Source: Polynucleobacter sp. MG-Unter2-18 (GTDB lineage: Bacteria > Pseudomonadota > Gammaproteobacteria > Burkholderiales > Burkholderiaceae). Taken from it: 64,000 nt of DNA. Location: contig NZ_CP061302.1 in NCBI RefSeq assembly GCF_018687675.1, forward strand, positions 372,001-436,000. Direction: 5' to 3'. A model generated the notes under the pieces. It worked only from the letters and a program-made list of their open reading frames with translations, was not told where the DNA came from and made no database searches. The translations under genes were made by a program, and so were the position numbers. Every line of letters begins with the position of its first letter. Positions within the stretch are counted from its first letter, which is position 1. Positions 9,685-17,832 of this stretch are shown in pieces.

Positions 9685-10719
9685 ATGCGGCCTCACAAGC
9701 ACGATGCACAACTAGAAATTATTGGCTCAGTATTAAAAGATGCTAGAGAGAAAAAAAATCTAGCCAGGGCAGAGTTTGCCAACTTATGTTGTTTGTCCAC
9801 CAAAATGATTTTGGAGTTGGAAGAGGGTGGCATGAGCTCTTTCTACACATTTGAATTAAAGATCGCCACCGCTAAGCGAGTTGGTCGAGTGTTGGAGCTA
9901 GATGAAGCATCTTATTTGATAGATCCCAGAGCCACAGAATCTGCTGACGACACTTTAGATGCGCCAATTGAAGAACAAGAAATTTCTGCCCCTAAAAAAA
10001 TTGAGGTAGGCGGAACTGATTCAGGCCCAAAGAATCCCCCGCTAAAAAACGAGACCATATCTCTCTTAGAGCTCGCAAATCCTCAGGTTCTTAATCTGGA
10101 GGAATCACTGAATCATGTTGATAGAAAACAGGGGTTTAAGTTCAGCACTGCTGGGGCTAGTGTTGTAACCATCAGAGTGATGGTAATCCTGTTTGGTTTT
10201 TCAGTGCTGACGGGAGCTATTTATGGATTAAATGAACGATTCAACATCATCAATTTAGCTATTGAACTAGTGAACCCCCCGCAGAAGACCATACTAGCTA
10301 TTGATGCTCAGGATGTAAAAGCAGATGAAGATTTAACTCTAAAGTCTGATAGTTCTGATACTTCGGTTAAATCGCCAGAAACTCAGCCAGCTCAAGCGCT
10401 TCTGAGCACTCCTAGTGAACAATGCCCATATAAACAGGAAGCGCAATTACCTAGCTATCAATCTCCCAATCCCTCTAAAAAGGGAGATACTGTAAATATT
10501 AAGTCTCTTATTAACCAAGCCATTTGTGTTGTGGATAATTCTGGGAAACAAACTGTTGTTAATTTAGAGTCAAATGCTTCTTATGCATTTCGAGGCACCT
10601 CCCCATTTGTGGTGATTACTCAGGACTTAGATAGCGTTGAAATGTATTTCCAGGGTTGGAGAGTTCGCTCACCAAGTGCAGGCGCAAAGCAGATTAAATT
10701 ATTGGAAGTTTCGCTATAA
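9685..10719 (+). CDS. RodZ-like protein: HTH, single TM, periplasmic DUF4115-like domain
   Basis: 344 aa with RodZ architecture. Residues about 8-75 form a Cro/Xre-like HTH ('GSVLKDAREKKNLARAEFAN', 'STKMILELEEGG'). A linker of about 85 residues follows, then one TM at about 161-183 ('RVMVILFGFSVLTGAIYGL'). The C-terminal part at about 280-336 ('CVVDNSGKQTVVNLESNASY', 'GTSPFVVITQDLDSVEMYF') matches the RodZ DUF4115 domain. It lies between bactofilin genes, not in the usual RodZ/ispG context, so it is probably a paralogue. No strong ribosome binding site precedes ATG 9685; no in-frame start lies upstream before a stop. Confidence 0.8.
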   Translation: MRPHKHDAQLEIIGSVLKDAREKKNLARAEFANLCCLSTKMILELEEGGMSSFYTFELKIATAKRVGRVLELDEASYLIDPRATESADDTLDAPIEEQEISAPKKIEVGGTDSGPKNPPLKNETISLLELANPQVLNLEESLNHVDRKQGFKFSTAGASVVTIRVMVILFGFSVLTGAIYGLNERFNIINLAIELVNPPQKTILAIDAQDVKADEDLTLKSDSSDTSVKSPETQPAQALLSTPSEQCPYKQEAQLPSYQSPNPSKKGDTVNIKSLINQAICVVDNSGKQTVVNLESNASYAFRGTSPFVVITQDLDSVEMYFQGWRVRSPSAGAKQIKLLEVSL

Positions 10720-10759
10720 AGTTTGATAAGCTAAAAGAAGCAAAAATTGAGGCGTACAA

Positions 10760-11227
10760 ATGTTTGAATTTTCTAAAAAAAGTAATCCCAATACAGATGC
10801 TCAACTGACGTATTTAACTACAGTTGGAGCCGGTTCTATTATGAAGGGCGACTTTATTCATAGTGGAAACATGCTTTTGTTAGGGCATTTAATTGGCGAT
10901 ATTTCCCAGACTGGGGAAGAGGGCTCTGGTAATGGCCATACCGCCGTAATCGGATCCACCGGATTCTTATTGGGGAACATTTACAGCCCACATGCGATCA
11001 TTATTGGAAGAATTGAGGGTTCGGTATTTGCAAAAGGACGCGTTGAAATTTATCCCGGAGCTGTAGTGATTGGAGATGTTACTTATGCGCAGATTAATGT
11101 GCATCCAGACGCCAAGGTCAACGGTAATCTCAGGTGTTTATTGCCGGATGCCGCTGAGCAAAAAAATCTCTCTTTAAACAATGAAGAAATGCCGAGCAAT
11201 GTTGTTCTATTGGCTAAAGCAGAGTGA
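10760..11227 (+). CDS. Third bactofilin
   Basis: 155 aa bactofilin located 40 bases after the RodZ-like gene and most likely in its operon. The beta-helix core spans about residues 22-130: 'GSIMKGDFIHSGNMLLLG', 'HTAVIGSTGFLLGNIYSPHA', 'GRIEGSVFAKGRVEIYPGAV', 'GDVTYAQINVHPDAKVNGNL'. The pairing with a RodZ-like membrane protein suggests a membrane anchor plus polymer module. Bactofilins are known from other bacteria to influence cell shape and, in Bacillus subtilis, flagellar assembly; use here is inferred only. Confidence 0.9.
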   Translation: MFEFSKKSNPNTDAQLTYLTTVGAGSIMKGDFIHSGNMLLLGHLIGDISQTGEEGSGNGHTAVIGSTGFLLGNIYSPHAIIIGRIEGSVFAKGRVEIYPGAVVIGDVTYAQINVHPDAKVNGNLRCLLPDAAEQKNLSLNNEEMPSNVVLLAKAE

Positions 11228-11321
11228 TATTAAATTTCAATGTAGCCGTTGGATCAATCATCTGCAGCCAACAAGTGCTCTCATAACCTTAAAGTGTTGA
11301 TACAAGAGGGTACCCATTCCA

Positions 11322-11699
11322 ATGAAAATCCCCTACATCCTTTTGGCCAGCTTCGTTTTATTAGTAGCTTTGGCAGGACTTTTTTATAACTACTACACTC
11401 GGGATTTGCCTGAATGTAAGGATGAATATATTCAGATATTGTTAAACCAAAAGATTCGAAATCACGAGGATTTGATTCAAGACTCACGCACATTGGCTTT
11501 TAATGATATTGCAGAATTGTCACATCACAATGGGGTGCGCATATGCTCTACTAATCTTCTCACCAGCCAAGGTATCTATTCGATAGGCTACCAGGTAGTC
11601 AACCCAGAGATGGGGCAGGAAACAATCTGGCAGCGCTTAATGGGCTCTACTGATTATTCAGTCAAGATTGAATATGTTAGGAAAACAGAACGAGACTAG
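11322..11699 (+). CDS. Hypothetical membrane-anchored protein
   Basis: 125 aa, not recognised. An N-terminal hydrophobic helix (residues about 4-25, 'YILLASFVLLVALAGLFY') acts as a signal anchor, followed by an extracytoplasmic domain with two cysteines (in 'PECKDEY' and 'RICSTN'). AGAGGG at 11305-11310 precedes the ATG at some distance. Its stop codon abuts directly the stop codon of the opposing gene at 11700. No functional clue beyond its neighbourhood. Confidence 0.6.
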   Translation: MKIPYILLASFVLLVALAGLFYNYYTRDLPECKDEYIQILLNQKIRNHEDLIQDSRTLAFNDIAELSHHNGVRICSTNLLTSQGIYSIGYQVVNPEMGQETIWQRLMGSTDYSVKIEYVRKTERD

Positions 11700-12074
11700 T
11701 TATTTGGGGTAAGTGACGTTCTTTTGGAAATCTTCAGTTTTCCAGCTTTTACTTAAATCTCCCGTTGGTCCATAGACAACAAATGTGTATAAGACTCCGA
11801 TGATTAATCCGGCAATCAAGCCTATTTTAAGGATTGAGTAATCACGTTTCTCTGGAACTATTCTGCTAGTAGGGGGCGGTTTATGTGAGGTGAAATATTC
11901 TGGAAATGCTGTTTCTAAAGTAGCGCGTGCTTTTTTAATATGCTGGTAAACATGCTCTTCACTCTGGCCCTGTTCTAAACCAAGCGCAGCACTTTCATAA
12001 GATTTACTCGCAGACTCTAAAAGTTTTGCAATATGCGCATAGCTTTTTTGGCGATTCGTTGTATCAGGCGTCAT
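11700..12074 (-). CDS. Hypothetical protein with C-terminal TM segment
   Basis: 124 aa, not recognised. The N-terminal half is helical ('HIAKLLESASKSYESAALGL', 'VYQHIKKARATLETAF'), followed by one TM at about residues 82-102 ('ILKIGLIAGLIIGVLYTFVV') and a short outside tail. It is convergent and abutting with the preceding gene, which supports both being real. It may form a minus-strand pair with the gene at 12119-12418. Confidence 0.55.
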   Translation of the reverse strand: MTPDTTNRQKSYAHIAKLLESASKSYESAALGLEQGQSEEHVYQHIKKARATLETAFPEYFTSHKPPPTSRIVPEKRDYSILKIGLIAGLIIGVLYTFVVYGPTGDLSKSWKTEDFQKNVTYPK

Positions 12075-12118
12075 GACGAGGTTTGATTTCTTTCATCCGA
12101 GTAGCTTATTACAAATAT

Positions 12119-12418
12119 TTATAGAAAAAATCTGCTCACTATGTACAAAGTTATTCCTGCAGCAAATACATAGGCTATAGACTTAAGTAAGGTTTTTTCT
12201 ATAGTATTTTCAATAGTTTTTTCAATGCCATCTTTTAGATTTTTATTGTGAGCTATTTCCTCGGAAATAATATTTTTAATATTCCAAAGATCTTTTCGGA
12301 TAACATTTAAGCTCTCATCCAATTTTTGATCTTTTTGCTGTAAAACAGCACTAATGATCGAAAGATGTTTATTCACTTCCTTTAGCTCATTCACAACAGA
12401 TTCATCTGGATTACTCAT
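12119..12418 (-). CDS. Hypothetical tail-anchored helical protein
   Basis: 99 aa, not recognised. It is almost wholly helical: an N-terminal coiled coil ('VNELKEVNKHLSIISAVLQQ', 'LDESLNVIRKDLWNIKNII') and a C-terminal hydrophobic segment ('SIAYVFAAGITLYIVSRFFL') ending at the last residue, so a tail anchor. It lies 44 bases upstream of the 11700-12074 gene on the same strand. Base composition is more AT-rich than its neighbours. Confidence 0.55.
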   Translation of the reverse strand: MSNPDESVVNELKEVNKHLSIISAVLQQKDQKLDESLNVIRKDLWNIKNIISEEIAHNKNLKDGIEKTIENTIEKTLLKSIAYVFAAGITLYIVSRFFL

Positions 12419-12643
12419 ATTTACCCAACGCTAAAGATAATTTATTTACAGCATTTTTCGACGGCATCTGATGGAATAGGACCTGGGGCAGATTAGGACA
12501 TTGAACTAATAAATATAGTTTCATAGTAGGTGATTATTGGAAAAAAGTCGAATTTGCTTGGGGTTTGAAGAGCTTCATTGAGATTTTTCAGCTTTCTTTT
12601 AGGGGTCTCAAAAGATTTGCTTTATAGTGTTACGCTAATAATA

Positions 12644-12658
12644 GCAAATTCAATTTGC
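12644..12658. promoter_or_regulatory. Palindrome upstream of the 12736 gene, possible operator
   Basis: Perfect 7-bp inverted repeat GCAAATT-C-AATTTGC. It lies in the 317-base region between the divergent genes at 12418 and 12736. The rest of that region shows no other gene. The site overlaps the most upstream possible start (TTG 12655), which argues for a downstream start and a regulatory role. Confidence 0.35.
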
Positions 12659-12735
12659 AGGATGATCAACTAGAAATCGCCTGGACCATGCCCAAAGAAC
12701 CAATATCCATCGCTGCAAAAATAAGGAAGTTGGTG

Positions 12736-13248
12736 ATGAATATCACCAAGTGGATTCTTTATGCATTGATCATCCTCGTTTCGGCCTACGCCTCTTTTAA
12801 AGTTTGGGAATATAAGGGTGAATATGAGAAAGAAAAAACAGCAAAAATCCTTGCCAAAGAGCAAGAAATAGAATTTGATGACTTGAGAAAAAACTTAGTA
12901 ACCTATGCTCCTTTATTGGTTGGTAATCCTTCCTCAGTATTGACAACGCGTGCGAATGGAAAATTCATTCTTGCCTATATGCTTGGGGCAGAGTTTGAAG
13001 CATTTCAAAATGCATTTGAGGAAAGTGTGCCCATCGCCTATGTAGGTAACCAATTACTAGGTGCTGGGTGTAAAAAGTCAGATTGTGAGGAATCTAGCGC
13101 CGCTTTTGTAATTGAGCCTGCCAATGGCAAAATATATCTAGCCCTTAGAAAAAATGGGGAGTTAACTTTTTATGGACTAGAGGATAGCAAAACTATCCCA
13201 CTAGCTTTTGAGAAGTGGCAAGGCTTCAAGAAAGCAGGGGTGCAATGA
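12736..13248 (+). CDS. Hypothetical membrane-anchored protein
   Basis: 170 aa from the chosen start, not recognised. It has an N-terminal TM ('WILYALIILVSAYASFKVW'), a charged helix, then an extracytoplasmic domain with a close cysteine pair ('GCKKSDCEESS'). ATG 12736 is chosen for its strong AAGGAAG at 12723-12729. The frame stays open upstream to ATG 12688 and TTG 12655, which would add a basic cytoplasmic tail ('AAKIRKLV') and cannot be excluded. Its stop overlaps the start of the next gene (ATGATGA), implying coupling. Confidence 0.6.
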   Translation: MNITKWILYALIILVSAYASFKVWEYKGEYEKEKTAKILAKEQEIEFDDLRKNLVTYAPLLVGNPSSVLTTRANGKFILAYMLGAEFEAFQNAFEESVPIAYVGNQLLGAGCKKSDCEESSAAFVIEPANGKIYLALRKNGELTFYGLEDSKTIPLAFEKWQGFKKAGVQ

Positions 13249-13706
13249 TGAAATTTGTCATAAGCTTTTTATTCTTGTCATTGTGGGTGACGATCGCCCC
13301 TGCTAAATCTTCGCAAGAACCCCAATCCCTCAAGTCCAATCTACAAAAACCTGAACCAAAGGCGACAAACGATAAAGACATTATTTTGAGTAAAAATACT
13401 CAAAGTACCCTGTATTTGTTATCAGGCTGGGGAAAGGCGGAAGGACCTTATGTTTGGTTTACCGTTTCTGCACATTTTAATGAAAATCAAGTTGCCCCAA
13501 ATAGTCAAAATTTCAATCTATTTAGCGCAAGCGGCGCCATTGATTGCAAGGAAAACAGTACGTTTTATTACCTCATTTCTTACATGTACTTTGATCCTAA
13601 AACAAAAAAGCTCAGCGAAATTTACTCTGAAAAAAATAAATCCAATGTCATGAAAATTGAGCCCACTACAACTGAGTCGGACATTAAGAAGATTGTTTGC
13701 AACTAA
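13245..13706 (+). CDS. Hypothetical exported protein
   Basis: 153 aa, not recognised. It begins with a clear signal peptide ('FVISFLFLSLWVTIAPAKSS', cleavage probably after APA). The mature part has two cysteines ('AIDCKEN', 'KKIVCN') that could form a disulphide. It starts inside the stop of the preceding gene with AGGGG just upstream, so the two form one operon and may act together at the envelope. No link to flagella can be read from the sequence itself. Confidence 0.6.
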   Translation: MMKFVISFLFLSLWVTIAPAKSSQEPQSLKSNLQKPEPKATNDKDIILSKNTQSTLYLLSGWGKAEGPYVWFTVSAHFNENQVAPNSQNFNLFSASGAIDCKENSTFYYLISYMYFDPKTKKLSEIYSEKNKSNVMKIEPTTTESDIKKIVCN

Positions 13707-13790
13707 GCTAGACATTCGTTTATCTAGGGTGAGTATTCAGATCCCCCACCTTCTACCGTAACGCTTAGCAATTAACTATAGGGGATTAAA

Positions 13791-14564
13791 ATGGAGGGGG
13801 ACTATAAAAAGGTGGTTGTTGACAATGCCCTTACGCAAAAAGAAGGCTTTAATGAGAATACTTTGAATGTAAGCAGAGGCTATGCTACTGATTCAATTCA
13901 GGCAGCTGAGTATTTTTCAAACTTAGTAACCAGCTTGCAGCAGTTTGTACAGGCAGCAAATCAAAATGATTTATTGAAATATTTTCATGAAGGTAGCAAT
14001 ACAACAGCTGTTCAGCGGCGCATACTGGATCTGATGATTTATGGCGAGGAGTTTGGAGTAGAAACTAGGTATGACCATTTAACTGGCTTATTGGACCGCA
14101 CTAGTTTTTTAGAAAAACTCAAATTTACTTTATCAAAGACTCTTCATGAAGATCATTTAACAGCCATAATATTTCTTGACCTTGATGACTTCAAAGCAAT
14201 CAATGATCAGTATGGTCATAGCACTGGAGATGAGGTGATATCAATTATCGGCAGAAGAATCTCTGCGTCTATTCGAGCACAGGATTTAGCCTGTCGGTGG
14301 GGTGGCGATGAGTTCGTTTTGGTGTTACAAGCCATCACAAGCAAAGATTTAGTCAGTCAATTAGCCAATCGATTGCTAGCAGCAATCTCGCAAGCTCTTC
14401 AGCTTGAATCTCATGAGTCATTGCAATTAATGCTTAGCGCAAGTGCTGGCATTGCAATCTTGGATGGTATGAATCTCAATTCAATCGACTTGATTGAGAG
14501 GGCTGATAAAGCAATGTACCTAGCTAAAAAGGCTGGAAAGAACTGCGTCGAGTTTTACTCTTAG
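13791..14564 (+). CDS. Diguanylate cyclase (GGDEF)
   Basis: 257 aa. The C-terminal 160 residues are a GGDEF domain: 'DHLTGLLDRTSFLEKL', 'FLDLDDFKAINDQYGHSTGD', active-site GGDEF at residues 171-175, and an I-site RAQD five residues before it, so product inhibition is expected. No TM or PAS domain is visible; the N-terminal 90 residues are helical and may be a sensor. It would make cyclic di-GMP from GTP. It lies 2.5 kb before a PilZ/YcgR-like gene, a sensible signal-effector pairing for motility control. Confidence 0.9.
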   Translation: MEGDYKKVVVDNALTQKEGFNENTLNVSRGYATDSIQAAEYFSNLVTSLQQFVQAANQNDLLKYFHEGSNTTAVQRRILDLMIYGEEFGVETRYDHLTGLLDRTSFLEKLKFTLSKTLHEDHLTAIIFLDLDDFKAINDQYGHSTGDEVISIIGRRISASIRAQDLACRWGGDEFVLVLQAITSKDLVSQLANRLLAAISQALQLESHESLQLMLSASAGIAILDGMNLNSIDLIERADKAMYLAKKAGKNCVEFYS

Positions 14565-14568
14565 TGAT

Positions 14569-15963
14569 TTATTTTTTTCGAAGATGCACTGCTGGAATGC
14601 GCATCCCTTCTCGATATTTAGCTACCGTTCGCCTAGCAATTTCATAGCCTTGATCGCCCAGTAACTTAGCAATTCTGCTGTCAGAAATGGGTTTTACTGC
14701 AGGCTCTTCTTGAATAATTCGCTTAATCAGTTCTTGGATTGCTGTCGAGGATATTGCCACACCTTTATCAGAATTTAATTGACTACTGAAAAAATATTTA
14801 AATTCAAAAATACCTAGCGGACAGGATAGATATTTTTGTGTCGTCACTCTAGAAATTGTTGATTCATGCATTTCCAATGTTTCTGCTATTTCACGAAGAA
14901 CAAGTGGCTTCATTCCAATGGCACCCATGGAAAAAAATTTTTGTTGATGTTTGACTATTTCATTTGCAACCCTGAGAATCGTATCCTCTCTTTGAGCAAT
15001 ATTTTTGATAAGCCAACTTGCCTCTAGAATTTTTTGTTTTAAGACCCCATCAGCCTTCCCTTGACCACTCTCTTTGAGTATTTTGGCGTACTCGCCATTG
15101 AGTGAGATTCGTGGCCTAGCATTTGGGTTTGATTCGACAATCCATAATTTGTTGATGGATTTGACCACAACATCAGGCAGAATCCATTGATCATTTTCGC
15201 GGTCGAAGTAAGCGCCGGGATTATGTTGCAAGCTGCGTATAAGCTCTACTGCTTTGAGGACTTCTGCTTCAGTTTTGCTGCTCGCTTGTTTGATCTTAAG
15301 CCAATCTTTTGAGCCAACCTTGTTTAAATGGGTATTGACAATGTATTTGGCGAGTTCCCATGTTGATTGATTCGGGGTAGGCTTTTCCAAAATACGATCA
15401 ATTTGCAGGGAGAGACATTCCGCTAAATTGCGTCCACCAATTCCGGGCGGATCAAGTGATTGCAGTTTTTTTAGTGCAGACTCTATTAGATAAAGCGTGC
15501 TTGATTCTGGACTATCAAGCTCATTTTTGATCTCAGCATGAATTGACTCGAGATCATCAATTAGGTAACCTCTGTCGTCCAGACAGCCTGCAAGATAGGT
15601 AATGATCAACCGCTCTTGCGGGTCGACATGAAGGAGATGAATTTGCTCCTCGACATACTCTAAAAGGGTTTGTTGATGAGCTATGCGCTCAAAGCGCTCT
15701 GCCCAGTCGTCGTCGTCGTCCTGCGATGCTCTATTGCTTGAGGTCCATGAGTTTTGTGTCTGTTCAACCCGTTCAGAAGATTGTGAGACATTAAACTCAA
15801 TTTCTGGATTAGGCTCAAACTCCAGTAAGGGGTTATCTTCGGCGGCCTTTGCTAATTCCTGCTCTAGTTCATTATTGGATAACTGTAATAACCGGATTGT
15901 TTGTTGCAGTTGAGGTGTTAGGGTGACCTGCTGACTAACTCTAGTATTAAGCGAAATAGCCAT
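14569..15963 (-). CDS. rpoN: RNA polymerase sigma-54 factor
   Basis: 464 aa RpoN. Region I is glutamine/leucine rich ('VTLTPQLQQTIRLLQLSNNE', 'DNPLLEFE'), followed by an acidic region II, the core-binding domain ('LDPPGIGGRNLAECL'), the HTH ('MKPLVLREIAETLEMHESTI') and the RpoN box 'ARRTVAKYRE' near the C terminus. It recognises -24/-12 promoters and requires an AAA+ activator, which this locus also encodes. It is convergent with the GGDEF gene (4-base gap). It is not flanked by lptB or hpf as the housekeeping rpoN usually is, so it may be a flagella-associated copy. Confidence 0.95.
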   Translation of the reverse strand: MAISLNTRVSQQVTLTPQLQQTIRLLQLSNNELEQELAKAAEDNPLLEFEPNPEIEFNVSQSSERVEQTQNSWTSSNRASQDDDDDWAERFERIAHQQTLLEYVEEQIHLLHVDPQERLIITYLAGCLDDRGYLIDDLESIHAEIKNELDSPESSTLYLIESALKKLQSLDPPGIGGRNLAECLSLQIDRILEKPTPNQSTWELAKYIVNTHLNKVGSKDWLKIKQASSKTEAEVLKAVELIRSLQHNPGAYFDRENDQWILPDVVVKSINKLWIVESNPNARPRISLNGEYAKILKESGQGKADGVLKQKILEASWLIKNIAQREDTILRVANEIVKHQQKFFSMGAIGMKPLVLREIAETLEMHESTISRVTTQKYLSCPLGIFEFKYFFSSQLNSDKGVAISSTAIQELIKRIIQEEPAVKPISDSRIAKLLGDQGYEIARRTVAKYREGMRIPAVHLRKK

Positions 15964-16204
15964 TTTTATATTTTCTTGTGGTTCGCTAGTGAAAATTCTA
16001 TCGTTGCTGACCTAACTCAACGTTGTAAAAGAGGGTTTTTGGAGGCTTTCGGCTCATATAATTTGTCTAAATGTGATCTGTTTCTCGGTTGCAAGAGTAG
16101 AATGCAATCAACTACGGTCATTCTAACCATTTATAATAAAAAATCCATATAAATTAAAGGGTTAAGAAATTTTCTGGGTATTTTCAGAAAACTTAGTCTG
16201 AATT

Positions 16205-16231
16205 AAACTAAGCAAACTAAGTAAACTGACC
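16205..16231. repeat. Three tandem 9-bp repeats in the 15964-16272 intergenic region
   Basis: AAACTAAGC, AAACTAAGT and AAACTGACC stand head to tail 42 bases before the 61-codon gene at 16273. A weak hairpin (TTTTCTG/CAGAAAA, 16170-16191) lies just upstream. The 309-base region otherwise holds only the presumed rpoN promoter. The spacing suggests stacked binding sites for a regulator. Confidence 0.4.
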
Positions 16232-16272
16232 GTAATAAAGATATCAATAGACTTAATAGAGCGTTTCATATT

Positions 16273-16458
16273 ATGGAAAATCCTGTCATTACAGAGCACC
16301 GTATACGTGGTGATCGCTTTTACGCCATAGAAAAAAACAGCAAAATTGCTTTTTACACGACTAATATTGCTGCAGCACGCTATTGGGTCAAAAATGTGAT
16401 CGACAAAGAGGCCCTTGCCGTTGAGGAACCATTAGAGGTTAAGCCTGAGGGGCAATGA
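16273..16458 (+). CDS. Small hypothetical protein
   Basis: 61 aa, not recognised. No TM. It has a compact basic-aromatic N-terminal part ('EHRIRGDRFYAIEKNSKIAF') and an acidic C-terminal tail. No strong ribosome binding site is visible before the ATG. It stands alone between rpoN (divergent) and the long co-directional operon beginning at 16594. Coding status is moderately supported by an undisturbed frame and plausible composition only. Confidence 0.45.
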   Translation: MENPVITEHRIRGDRFYAIEKNSKIAFYTTNIAAARYWVKNVIDKEALAVEEPLEVKPEGQ

Positions 16459-16563
16459 TAGGCTTGATTTTGATGTTTATTTAGGGTTAATTCGGAATAC
16501 TTCAGCAATTGCCCTAAAAGTGGCAAAACCATCTTAAGTGATTCAATTTAGGCCATAAAATCG

Positions 16564-16569
16564 TATAAT
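16564..16569 (+). promoter_or_regulatory. Sigma-70-type -10 box for the 16594-25231 operon
   Basis: TATAAT lies 24 bases before the ATG at 16594. No good -35 is seen at 16-18 bp. Upstream, at 16510-16526, is an outward-facing TTGCC-N8-GGCAA pair that resembles the GGCAA/TTGCC elements found before other flagellar operons. Confidence 0.4.
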
Positions 16570-16593
16570 CATCCATTAATTTGGATTATTAGC

Positions 16594-17016
16594 ATGGTTT
16601 ATTCCCCCCACCTTTTTTTAACCTTTATTTTACTTTTAGGCTCTGCTAGGTCGAGCAATGCAATGGCTCAGGCTGAAAGTGATATGGTGACTGTGGTGGA
16701 TAAAAAAGGCTATTCCATTGCTTACTATAAAAGCTCTATTAAGGCATTGCCTCCAGAGTCAAAAAAGGTGTGGATTATTACCAATCGCCAAAAAATAGAT
16801 GAGCCCACGAAACAACGCATTGGATCGGTGCGCAGCAATATTTTATTCAATTGTAAATATATGACTTACTCCACCTTGGCTACCATTCAATACTCCGAAC
16901 CAAATGCACAGGGTAAGAAGGTTTTACAAACAGAGACTGGCTTCAACTTGGCGGATGATCCAGTGCCCGAGGAAAGCGCTCTGGCAATCATACAAAAACA
17001 AGTCTGCAATCCTTAA
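16594..17016 (+). CDS. Hypothetical exported protein
   Basis: 140 aa, not recognised. It begins with a signal peptide ('LFLTFILLLGSARSSNAMAQ', cleavage likely after NAMA). The mature domain contains two cysteines ('LFNCKYMTY', 'KQVCNP'), which could pair. Its layout (signal peptide, small domain, near C-terminal Cys) resembles that of the exported protein at 13245, though identity is low by eye. It is the first gene of a co-directional run ending in flgA-flgM-flgN. Confidence 0.65.
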   Translation: MVYSPHLFLTFILLLGSARSSNAMAQAESDMVTVVDKKGYSIAYYKSSIKALPPESKKVWIITNRQKIDEPTKQRIGSVRSNILFNCKYMTYSTLATIQYSEPNAQGKKVLQTETGFNLADDPVPEESALAIIQKQVCNP

Positions 17017-17032
17017 CTTAATTCCAATCTAT

Positions 17033-17794
17033 ATGCCTATCATTACCTATCTCCCCGAATTAATTGAAAAAATAGATCCTCAATTCCACATAGAGCACTC
17101 GGCTATTGCTAAAACCATGCTTCGAGAGATTAGTAAAACCCCATTGGCAGGGGTGCATGCGATTGATGGATCTGGCTCAGAGTTTGCGGTAACTGTCCTT
17201 GATATTTATAAAGGATTACTCGTGATGAAGCCGGAGACCGAGCCTCCTAGGGGGCTCAGCAGCATTATTGGCACTAGTCAGATTGTTGTAGCCTGCAATG
17301 AAAACTCAAAGATGCAGTTTCTGTCTAGTGACTTTAGGATGCATGAAGATGGTAGTTTGATAACCTGCGCACTGCCGCAAGATCTTATTGTGATCCAGCG
17401 TCGTAAAGAGTTTAGGACATTGGGGCCTAGTGATGAGCAGTTTAATTTCGTTTTGTCACTGGGGGCTGGTCAAGAATTGCTGGCAAGAGTGAGTGATATT
17501 TCTGATCATGGTATTTTGCTAGATATTCGTTTGGGCGCAACAGAGGTTGAAGTGGGGCGCTATTGGCATTCAGGATACTTTGAGCGCCAAAAGTCTCGCT
17601 CAGGCGGTATCGATTTAATCATCCGCAATGTGCGACCTGGTAAGGCGCTTGATCGAATTCGAGCGGGTTGCGAGTTGTACAACCCTAGCAAGAATGCACT
17701 CAAAGATTTTGAGTCCACTAGAAATGCCATTGAAAATGCCCGTGTACAAGGACGCTTAAATCGTTGGTATGCGTCGGCTAGTTGGTGTGAATAA
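17033..17794 (+). CDS. YcgR-like flagellar brake protein (PilZ domain)
   Basis: 253 aa. The N-terminal part resembles the YcgR_N domain, and the C-terminal part is a PilZ domain with both cyclic-di-GMP motifs: RRKEFR at about residues 122-127 (RxxxR) and DISDHG at about 155-160 (D/NxSxxG). Loaded YcgR binds the flagellar motor and slows or biases it. The frame runs further upstream inside the preceding gene; ATG 17033 is chosen because it is the first start after that gene ends. There is no good ribosome binding site, so coupling to the upstream gene is possible. Confidence 0.85.
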   Translation: MPIITYLPELIEKIDPQFHIEHSAIAKTMLREISKTPLAGVHAIDGSGSEFAVTVLDIYKGLLVMKPETEPPRGLSSIIGTSQIVVACNENSKMQFLSSDFRMHEDGSLITCALPQDLIVIQRRKEFRTLGPSDEQFNFVLSLGAGQELLARVSDISDHGILLDIRLGATEVEVGRYWHSGYFERQKSRSGGIDLIIRNVRPGKALDRIRAGCELYNPSKNALKDFESTRNAIENARVQGRLNRWYASASWCE

Positions 17795-17832
17795 TCATAG
17801 TGTTTGCACCCTAATTTTATGAAGCTAAAGGC

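Noticed and set aside
16904-17032. N-terminal extension of the YcgR-like frame into the preceding gene
   Set aside because: It would overlap the exported-protein gene by over 110 bases and adds a basic, non-YcgR-like stretch.
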